Below are positions 21,678-26,723 of a stretch of DNA of 26,723 bases, one piece after another (positions within the stretch are counted from its first letter, which is position 1; every line of letters begins with the position of its first letter). A program made the position numbers and the translations under genes. Under the pieces are notes generated by a model, which made no database searches, had not been told where the DNA came from, and saw only the letters and a program-made list of their open reading frames with translations. Source of the DNA: Actinomycetota bacterium (GTDB taxonomy: Bacteria; Actinomycetota; Actinomycetes; S36-B12; UBA10799); NCBI GenBank assembly GCA_030837445.1, contig JAUPKM010000276.1, positions 1-26,723 of the forward strand, in the 5' to 3' direction.

Positions 21678-22064
21678 GCTCCCCTGCGTGCGTTCCCGGT
21701 CGTTTATGCAGCGACGGATGTCAGGCGTAGCGCTGATTTCTGGCAGCGCCTGGGCTTCGAACGCTTCGTCGAGCTACCCTCCGACAGCGACCCCGGGTAC
21801 ATCGGCTTGCGTCGTGGTGCAAGTGAGATTGCCATCGTATCCTGGGACTGGTCGGCGCAACGCTACGGTTTAAAGTCGCCCGCGGGTCCGCGGTTCGAGA
21901 TGTATGTCTATGTCTACAATCTGGACACATTGGTGACCGATCTGCGCAATGACGGAATACCTGTCCTGGCCAACGTGGCCGACATGCCGTGGGGTGAGCG
22001 TGTCGCGACTATCATCGACCCGGATGGCAATCCGGTGACGCTGTGTCTAGCCCAGGACGGCTAA
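21675..22064 (+). CDS. VOC-family (glyoxalase/bleomycin-resistance-like) protein (129 aa)
   Basis: The sequence has the paired beta-alpha-beta-beta-beta layout of vicinal oxygen chelate proteins: an opening VVYAATDVRRSADFWQRLGF and a closing DPDGNPVTLCLAQ, the usual terminal EDPDGN-like turn. Family members bind or modify small molecules or metals, including antibiotics. The substrate cannot be inferred. GTG at 21675 is taken as the start; TTG at 21666 is in frame but overlaps the likely promoter. It stands alone on the plus strand and is followed closely by a 42-residue ORF. Confidence 0.82.
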   Translation: MAPLRAFPVVYAATDVRRSADFWQRLGFERFVELPSDSDPGYIGLRRGASEIAIVSWDWSAQRYGLKSPAGPRFEMYVYVYNLDTLVTDLRNDGIPVLANVADMPWGERVATIIDPDGNPVTLCLAQDG

Positions 22065-22066
22065 CA

Positions 22067-22195
22067 ATGCTCGATGTTGAGGACATGCGTCGGAGATGCG
22101 AAGCTCACGACCAGTGGATGCGGGAACACCCCGACTCCGTCGCCTTCAGCGAGGCGTGGGCCGACCGAAATCTTGACGAGTTGACAAAGCGTTGA
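22067..22195 (+). CDS. Small ORF after the VOC gene (42 aa)
   Basis: ATG at 22067 lies 2 bases after the VOC stop, with AGGA about 10 bases upstream. The peptide (MLDVEDMRRRCEAHDQWMRE, then HPDSVAFSEAWADRNLDELTKR) is charged and helical. The tight spacing suggests co-transcription with the VOC gene. It is too short to assign and could be non-coding. Confidence 0.45.
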   Translation: MLDVEDMRRRCEAHDQWMREHPDSVAFSEAWADRNLDELTKR

Positions 22196-22198
22196 GAT

Positions 22199-22217
22199 CC
22201 TCACGCTGAGGCGAGAT
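22199..22217 (+). terminator. Possible terminator after the VOC unit
   Basis: CCTCA-CGC-TGAGG (22199-22211) forms a 5-bp stem directly after the stop of the 42-residue ORF and is followed by CGAGATTT. It is short, so termination is only a guess. Confidence 0.3.
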
Positions 22218-22338
22218 TTGGGTCACGGGTACCGGAATCAACGTGCTTGTCATCTCCTCCAACTGTAGTCGTCGTCCGCGGTGGTGCCTGTGATCAAAGC
22301 GGCCTCGGCGGCATCACGGAGCCGTGTGGGCAGCCTGA

Positions 22339-22635
22339 TCACTGACCTGTCGACCGGAGAAAAAGTACGGCAGCTTGTTCGGATCGACTCGACCAGCGGC
22401 CGCCCGCTTTCTCGGCTTTCTGGACAATGGTGGGAGTGTCCAAGTAGAACCGAAGATGCTGCTTTCCAGGGTGTTTCGGGTCTGGGCCGTGAAGGCTAAC
22501 CTTCGCCGCCTGCAGCACAGGGTGCAGACATTTCACGTAGAACGACGAGGTTGACCACTCGATCAGCCAGTGGAACCCCCACAGCGAGGTGGCCTCCCCG
22601 AGGAAGAAGAACTCGATCGCATGCTGTCGCTGCAT
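22339..22635 (-). CDS. Conserved-looking hypothetical protein, possibly frameshifted (98 aa)
   Basis: The N-terminal part reads as a genuine protein: FFFLGEATSLWGFHWLIEW, then VSLHGPDPKHPGKQHLRFYL, which I think is conserved in mycobacterial hypothetical proteins. After residue ~80 (KAGGRW) the sequence turns unconvincing and stops at 22339. In the next frame VDPNKLPYFFSGRQVSDQ reads naturally, and a third frame gives a plausible ending down to about 22266. A frameshift near 22390 would explain this. ATG at 22635 lies 18 bases after the stop of the 60-residue ORF, suggesting it is the last gene of the Fic unit. Function unknown. Confidence 0.5.
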   Translation of the reverse strand: MQRQHAIEFFFLGEATSLWGFHWLIEWSTSSFYVKCLHPVLQAAKVSLHGPDPKHPGKQHLRFYLDTPTIVQKAEKAGGRWSSRSEQAAVLFLRSTGQ

Positions 22636-22653
22636 TCCCAGGGTATTCCACCT

Positions 22654-22836
22654 TTACGGACCCATGTCGTCGAGGCCGATCGCAGCCTGATTCGCTTGGT
22701 AGATCCTCTGCGCGTAGCCGTCAATGCCGAGAGTCGGGACCGTTTGCGCGGTGTAGTTCTGGAGGGCGATCCGAAGATGCGCGTGTCGCAGGGCCTGTTC
22801 TATCAATTCCGATCGGTTCCAGACCGTCCCTGCCAC
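22654..22836 (-). CDS. Small ORF overlapping the end of the Fic gene (60 aa)
   Basis: GTG at 22836 lies inside the 3' end of the Fic gene and the two overlap by 34 bases in different frames. The peptide (VWNRSELIEQALRHAHLRIA, then GYAQRIYQANQAAIGLDDMGP) is helical. Position and size fit a downstream partner or antitoxin of the Fic protein, but I see no known antitoxin motif. A TGA lies two codons upstream of the GTG, so no longer form is possible. Confidence 0.45.
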   Translation of the reverse strand: MAGTVWNRSELIEQALRHAHLRIALQNYTAQTVPTLGIDGYAQRIYQANQAAIGLDDMGP

Positions 22837-23588
22837 ACCTCAATAATTCCATATCCAGAGCCAAAGTCGTCGAAATCGAACGGTGTGGCCTCGCCGCTGC
22901 GTTCACCGGCGATCAACGCCTGGCGCACCGCATCCAACCGGGTCTCACGAAGTCGACTGCGTAGCAGCGTCTTCACCCCATCGTGCTCGCCGTAGACGTA
23001 GGCCCTCGCCAGTAGGTCATTGAATGTCCTGGCCACACTGGGGTCGTTGTCATCGACGGGGATGGTGAGCAGGACACCGGCACCGGAACCGACGAGCAGG
23101 CTGTTGGCCACGAACACGGCGGTGCGCTTGTTGCCATCCTCGAACGGCTGGGCCGTGGCCAGATCCACGAACAGATCGAGCGCGTTCTCCTGGACCAGTG
23201 TGCTGCGGGTCGCACTGTCGAGCAAGGTCTGCAGTGCGTCCTCGGTCAGGGCGGCTGGGGTGTGGCGACCGTAGGCCGTGCTTACTCCGATGGCTTGTTC
23301 CTGGGTGCGCAGTTGGCCTGGATGCAGTGCACCGCTGCGGGTGAGAGTGGCGTTGACGGCCCGCACGAAACCGGCGTCGAGCGAACCGCCGACGGCGTGG
23401 TCGATGACGAACTGTGCTGCGTCGCGTAGATCTTCGAGAAGCGCGAGGTCGGCACGCGATGCGACACCTTCAAGGCTGCCGGACCGCAGGAAATTCTCGG
23501 TGTCGCGTCGGCTGACAGATAGACCGTCGAACACCTTGCCCGCGGAGTACACCACCCCCGCAAGATCGGCAATGGTAAGCGCATCCAC
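22803..23588 (-). CDS. Fic-family protein with Gln in place of the catalytic His (261 aa)
   Basis: The Fic core motif is QPFEDGNKRTA at 147-157, where the canonical sequence begins HPF. The phosphate-binding GNKR is intact. An upstream SGSLEG (36-41) matches the SxxxE(G/N) inhibitory motif of Fic proteins that block their own active site. Active Fic enzymes transfer AMP or other nucleotide parts to target proteins through the His; with Gln (Q147) activity is in doubt, although Gln variants may form a natural subgroup. GTG at 23588 has AAGGGA 7 bases upstream. It follows the ESX-associated genes on the same strand, 62 bases after the 123-residue gene, so it may belong to that operon. It could be a toxin, regulator or secreted effector. 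Confidence 0.85.
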   Translation of the reverse strand: MDALTIADLAGVVYSAGKVFDGLSVSRRDTENFLRSGSLEGVASRADLALLEDLRDAAQFVIDHAVGGSLDAGFVRAVNATLTRSGALHPGQLRTQEQAIGVSTAYGRHTPAALTEDALQTLLDSATRSTLVQENALDLFVDLATAQPFEDGNKRTAVFVANSLLVGSGAGVLLTIPVDDNDPSVARTFNDLLARAYVYGEHDGVKTLLRSRLRETRLDAVRQALIAGERSGEATPFDFDDFGSGYGIIEVWQGRSGTDRN

Positions 23589-23650
23589 GAAGAGTTCCCT
23601 TCCCGGTCGGAGTCGGTGCTATTCAAGCAAAAGCCCAGGGGCGGGCGGAC

Positions 23651-24022
23651 CTACACGCTGGCAGTCGCCGCACCCGGCGCGACGGCCGCGATGCCGGCCG
23701 CATTCTCGGTGTCCTGGGCCTCCAGCTGCGCAGCGCTTCCCACGTCCCCGCTGGCAACGGTGCTGCCCGCTCGACTCAGGTCAGCCAGAAACGTGCCATC
23801 CTGGGCAGGCCACGTGCTGGTGATGGCATTGATGGCAAGCGAAACCCCGTCAGGCTGTGCAGCCGCGCCTGCCAAGCCGCCGACACCCTGGGCAGCCCCG
23901 GCCGCACCGCCTGCGGCGACCGCCGCAGCCTCGGCGCCGGTGGTCGCACCTGATGCGGGCAGGGCGATCGGATCGACCTTAATACGGTCCCCGGAGCCTC
24001 CCGAAGGTGGTACTGCGGCCAT
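23651..24022 (-). CDS. Ala/Gly-rich small protein of the ESX-associated operon (123 aa)
   Basis: The protein opens MAAVPPSGGSGDRIKVDPIA, then has an Ala/Gly-rich stretch, a LAINAITSTWPAQDGTF segment and an LEAQDTENAAGIAAV helix. ATG at 24022 is favoured because AAAGGA lies 8 bases before it; the in-frame ATG at 24028 overlaps the upstream stop but would have only 2 bases of spacing. Size, composition and operon position resemble small ESX-associated proteins. There is no WxG or YxxxD/E motif. It shares LEAQDT, and the 18 bases that encode it, with the upstream 302-residue protein. Confidence 0.65.
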   Translation of the reverse strand: MAAVPPSGGSGDRIKVDPIALPASGATTGAEAAAVAAGGAAGAAQGVGGLAGAAAQPDGVSLAINAITSTWPAQDGTFLADLSRAGSTVASGDVGSAAQLEAQDTENAAGIAAVAPGAATASV

Positions 24023-24024
24023 GA

Positions 24025-24933
24025 TCATTGTCCTTTCTGGCCGTGGTTCATCCAGTAATCCGGTATGCGCTGCATCTCCGCACGGTATGCCGAGTCGTTG
24101 AGACGCGCGAGGTGCGCGGCTCGCTGCTGATGATCGGCATCAGCCCAGCGGCGTGTACGGGCGATCGCTTTCTCAACCCAGTCGGTCTGGCGTAGGTCTT
24201 CTCGGCCCGCGTAGCGCATCCACCTTTCGCCGAAAACATCGAGCAACTCTGGTGAACGAACGCTCAAAGCGGCAAGAGCCGCCTCCACACTCTCGGTGAG
24301 CAGGTCCCGCCGAATCAGGGCACGTTCCCGAATCTTGGCCTCTGATTCGATGCCCAGCACGGTGCAAGCAAGATGTCGTTGGCCGATCCCTCTACGCTGT
24401 TGTTCTTCGTGCAACTTCGAGGATTCCTCGAAATCGATGATTTCGGAACAGGATATCCACCAGGCGCGTAGTGCTTGATCCGGACCTCCGGATGCGCCTG
24501 GCTCCCAATCCCACGGCCCGCCCTCCACTACCTCGCGTAGCGCAAGAATTTCTGTCTCCGCCTGGCATGTAAACGGATAAGCCCACGGACTCATCGGAGT
24601 TCCGCCACCAGCGCCGCTGCCCTCGCGGGCACGTGCGTGGTGCAACCTACTGCTGGCTGCGCCGGCACGGATTTCCCGCCAATCCGGCTCCAGCTCTCCA
24701 GAGCGCGCATCGGCCACAATCCGGGCGAATGCAGCCGTCGTTGTGTCAGTCCAGCTCGGAGTACGACCCATACCAGGAATCAAAGACATTCCAGTGTCCT
24801 GGGCCTCCAGCCAGCTCCGCGCGCCGAACTTGCCGACCTTGCCCACTGAGGTGGACTTTGCAGAAGGCACCGTGCCGCCAAGGGCCTTTAATCTGTCCGC
24901 GTCGAACGCGTCGCCAGGCGAAATCATCGACAT
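24025..24933 (-). CDS. Hypothetical protein of the ESX-associated operon (302 aa)
   Basis: ATG at 24933 has GGAG 5 bases upstream and overlaps the end of the 794-residue gene by 10 bases; ATG at 24927 makes an ATGA overlap and is the alternative. A longer in-frame reading to 25038 lies wholly inside the upstream gene and is unlikely. The N-terminus has LEAQDTGMSLIPGMGR. The rest is helical, with Trp-rich PWDWEPGA and ALRAWWISCSEIIDFEESSK and an Arg-rich end. No signal peptide or membrane segment is seen. I do not recognise the family; genes next to DUF5631 proteins in mycobacteria are the place to look for relatives. Confidence 0.7.
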   Translation of the reverse strand: MSMISPGDAFDADRLKALGGTVPSAKSTSVGKVGKFGARSWLEAQDTGMSLIPGMGRTPSWTDTTTAAFARIVADARSGELEPDWREIRAGAASSRLHHARAREGSGAGGGTPMSPWAYPFTCQAETEILALREVVEGGPWDWEPGASGGPDQALRAWWISCSEIIDFEESSKLHEEQQRRGIGQRHLACTVLGIESEAKIRERALIRRDLLTESVEAALAALSVRSPELLDVFGERWMRYAGREDLRQTDWVEKAIARTRRWADADHQQRAAHLARLNDSAYRAEMQRIPDYWMNHGQKGQ

Positions 24934-26723
24934 TGACGCTCCAGAGTCGATAGGGTCGACGCCACCACCTGGCCGAACCCGGACACCACCGCGCAGTACA
25001 CGATATCGGCCAAGGACGGTGACGCCGGCCGCTGCCAATACCGAATCAACTCAGCAATGAGCGCGGTCCTGTAGAACGCTATATACAACAGCCGCGCATC
25101 CCGCGAGTCCTTTGAATCGTCCAGATCCAACGGCCCATTCAGGTGCGGAATCGTCGCGTTTCCGTCGTGGCGCTGGGCCACCTCGTTGTTGTAAGCCGCC
25201 CAGTCGATGGGCGTCCCCTGGGCCAGCTCATTGAGAAATGCCAGGTCGGCCACCTCGGCAACCTGAATTGGCCCGTCCGCACTGGATACCGGACTGCCCT
25301 TGATCATGGCGGCTGGAGTTTGCGTCGCCGCCTCCACGACCGCGCGGGTGATTACCGCAGCCACGGGAACCTCAGACGCTCCACTGCCCACCGTTGAAAT
25401 CTGTTGCGCCAGATCAAGATCAATAGCCGCTAAGCGGTGTTGGTGCGCGCCGTCGAGCACCGGCACCGAACCGGGGGAATGTAGGATCGACCGCAACGTC
25501 GCCGTCTCAAAGTCCTGCCATCCCGCAGGGCGCGGTCCCTCCGCCGTAGTCACCAACGCACTGCGCACCACTCCAGAAGCCCTGTCGGCCAACGCATCCG
25601 CATGACCGGCCAGCACATCAGCCGGCCGACGCCACCCCATGTACTTATCCGCCCACCTCATCGGCAACGCCGGATCACGGGGTGCGATCCGCGCTGTCGT
25701 CGGAATGTACACCGACGCAGGCACATACACCCCGCCGCCCGCGCTAGAGGCGATCACAAGCTGCGGCCCAAACTGTGTACGCACCACGGACACGGCCCAA
25801 TTCACAAACCCTGAGTCGATGGTGTTCCAGCTCGCATCCGTGCCACGAACCAACCCGTCGAGCACCTGCCGCGCCAACATCAGATCCGCGCTCACCTCAG
25901 GCTCAGGCAAGCTCGCCGCCGTCGCCGCACCCGAGGTACCCGCCATCACCGGAGCCGCACCGCCCTGCTGAGACGGCGCACCCGCGGCGGCCGGTGCGCT
26001 CGCCGCCGAAGCAGGAGCCGTCGGCCCAGCCGGGGTCGCCGCAGCCCCGCCACCCGGAGGCACGAACGGCGCCAACGGACCACCACCAGCACCACCGGCC
26101 GCAGGAGGATGAGCCATCATCGGCATCCCTCCACCCCCGCCGACCATCGGGCCAGCCGCCGGACTCGCCGTGCCACCGGAGGCCACAACGGGCGGCTGCA
26201 CCGGGCCCGCAGGCTGAGTCACCCCAGGCGTCGCCCCCGGATGCTGAGCAACAAACTTCTCCAACGCAGGAGAAGAAGACACCGCCCCCGAGGAACCCAT
26301 ACCGGACGCCAAGCCCGAGTTGAAACTTGACGCCGCACTGGTCAACGAACCACCACTACCCAACGAATCCGCTGCCGACGCTGGCGACGTGAACGCATCC
26401 GACAACGACTTCCCGCCACTACCAAACGGATTGCTCGGCATCTGCGGCGGACGCAAACCACCCATCGCCGAACCCGGCGATGGCATCCCACCGGACGGCG
26501 ATGGCATCCCACCACCAGAACTACCGCCCATCGGCAACCCAGTCGCCGGCATCCCCGTCCCGTGACCTACCGACGAAATGGGTAATGCGACCTGCTTCTG
26601 GTCCTGTGTCGATTGCCCGTTGGTAGCTGCTGCGTCGTCGTTCGTCAGTTCTTCCGCGAGGGGTTTTTCATCCGCATTGTCGCCAGCGGCGAGGCCATCT
26701 GGTTCCTCTGTCGTGCCATCCGC
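24924..26723 (-). CDS. ESX-associated DUF5631/5632-like protein, C-terminal part (continues at 761-177)
   Basis: The frame is open from the window end to the TGA at 24924. The first 20 codons (ADGTTEEPDG to NADEK) are the repeat shared with 117-176. Beyond it the protein continues PLAEELTNDD and so on, instead of the IS-encoded tail. An ATG at 26552 is internal and need not be a start. About 250 residues are Pro/Gly/Ser/Ala-rich and disordered (MGGSSGGG, PPAAGGAGGG). The last ~320 are folded and conserved-looking (LMLARQVLDGLVRGTDASWN, YIPTTARIAPRDP, IYIAFYRT-like RLLYIAFYRTALIAELIRYW). From memory this resembles DUF5632-DUF5631 proteins such as Rv2082 and Rv3899c of M. tuberculosis, which are linked to ESX loci. 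No catalytic motif is recognised. Confidence 0.75.
   Translation of the reverse strand, partial: ADGTTEEPDGLAAGDNADEKPLAEELTNDDAAATNGQSTQDQKQVALPISSVGHGTGMPATGLPMGGSSGGGMPSPSGGMPSPGSAMGGLRPPQMPSNPFGSGGKSLSDAFTSPASAADSLGSGGSLTSAASSFNSGLASGMGSSGAVSSSPALEKFVAQHPGATPGVTQPAGPVQPPVVASGGTASPAAGPMVGGGGGMPMMAHPPAAGGAGGGPLAPFVPPGGGAAATPAGPTAPASAASAPAAAGAPSQQGGAAPVMAGTSGAATAASLPEPEVSADLMLARQVLDGLVRGTDASWNTIDSGFVNWAVSVVRTQFGPQLVIASSAGGGVYVPASVYIPTTARIAPRDPALPMRWADKYMGWRRPADVLAGHADALADRASGVVRSALVTTAEGPRPAGWQDFETATLRSILHSPGSVPVLDGAHQHRLAAIDLDLAQQISTVGSGASEVPVAAVITRAVVEAATQTPAAMIKGSPVSSADGPIQVAEVADLAFLNELAQGTPIDWAAYNNEVAQRHDGNATIPHLNGPLDLDDSKDSRDARLLYIAFYRTALIAELIRYWQRPASPSLADIVYCAVVSGFGQVVASTLSTLERQCR
26664..26723. 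repeat. 60-bp exact repeat, copy 2 (same as 117-176)
   Basis: This copy is identical to 117-176 in the same orientation and ends exactly at the window end. The base before it (G at 26663) continues the uninterrupted reading frame, whereas copy 1 is preceded by the IS end. It marks the closing point of a circle of 26547 bases. Confidence 0.9.

Noticed and set aside
24924..26723. TNT/CpnT-like or other toxin domain in the large ESX-associated protein
   Set aside because: No toxin catalytic motif can be seen in the C-terminal 320 residues.
1..26723. CRISPR arrays, rRNA or tRNA genes
   Set aside because: No regularly spaced repeat array and no tRNA- or rRNA-like segment was found.

Overview
The window looks like nearly all of a mobilisable, probably circular plasmid of about 26.5 kb from a mycobacterium. 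Pointers to this host are the high GC, several probable leaderless GTG/ATG starts, ribbon-helix-helix (RHH) regulators, and an operon of type VII (ESX)-associated proteins of a kind I know only from mycobacteria. The last 60 bases (26664-26723) are identical to bases 117-176. Bases 1-116 look like the right end of an ISL3-family insertion sequence. If 26723 is joined to 177, one uninterrupted 794-codon gene forms across the ends. The contig therefore seems to start inside an IS copy that splits this gene, while its other end runs through the uninterrupted gene.

Replication and transfer (about 1.3-11.3 kb): a prim-pol (archaeo-eukaryotic primase-like) replication protein at 2229-4151 has two related small RHH proteins on either side (1597-1797 and 4226-4480). 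A small gene follows on the minus strand (4570-4785). Next is a very long MobF/TrwC-type relaxase-helicase (5043-10370), then two small genes of unknown function that converge.

Maintenance (11.3-12.7 kb): parA and a small RHH parB-like gene overlap by 4 nt. They are bracketed by CTAG-rich palindromes that are the likely centromere and operator. A DUF3800-like gene follows.

Defence-like cargo (13.5-22.2 kb): a single-chain restriction-modification protein (HsdR_N-type nuclease, N6-adenine methylase and HsdS-like domain) converges on a minus-strand operon. That operon encodes a 55-residue protein, a Rad50/SMC-like ATPase and a tyrosine recombinase, each overlapping the next by 4 nt, with a 95-residue gene upstream. 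A divergent gene encodes an Mrr-like PD-(D/E)XK protein. It is followed by a VOC-fold protein and a 42-residue ORF. The ATPase-recombinase operon is the best candidate for an undescribed system.

ESX-associated operon (minus strand, from 1325 through the contig ends to about 22.3 kb): a membrane-anchored protein, the 794-residue split protein (helical N-terminus, Pro/Gly/Ala-rich middle, folded C-terminus), a 302-residue protein, a 123-residue Ala-rich protein and a Fic-family protein. The Fic protein has Gln in place of the catalytic His but keeps an SxxxEG inhibitory motif. Two further small ORFs follow. An IS insertion at codon 215 of the 794-residue gene would be expected to affect every gene downstream of it.
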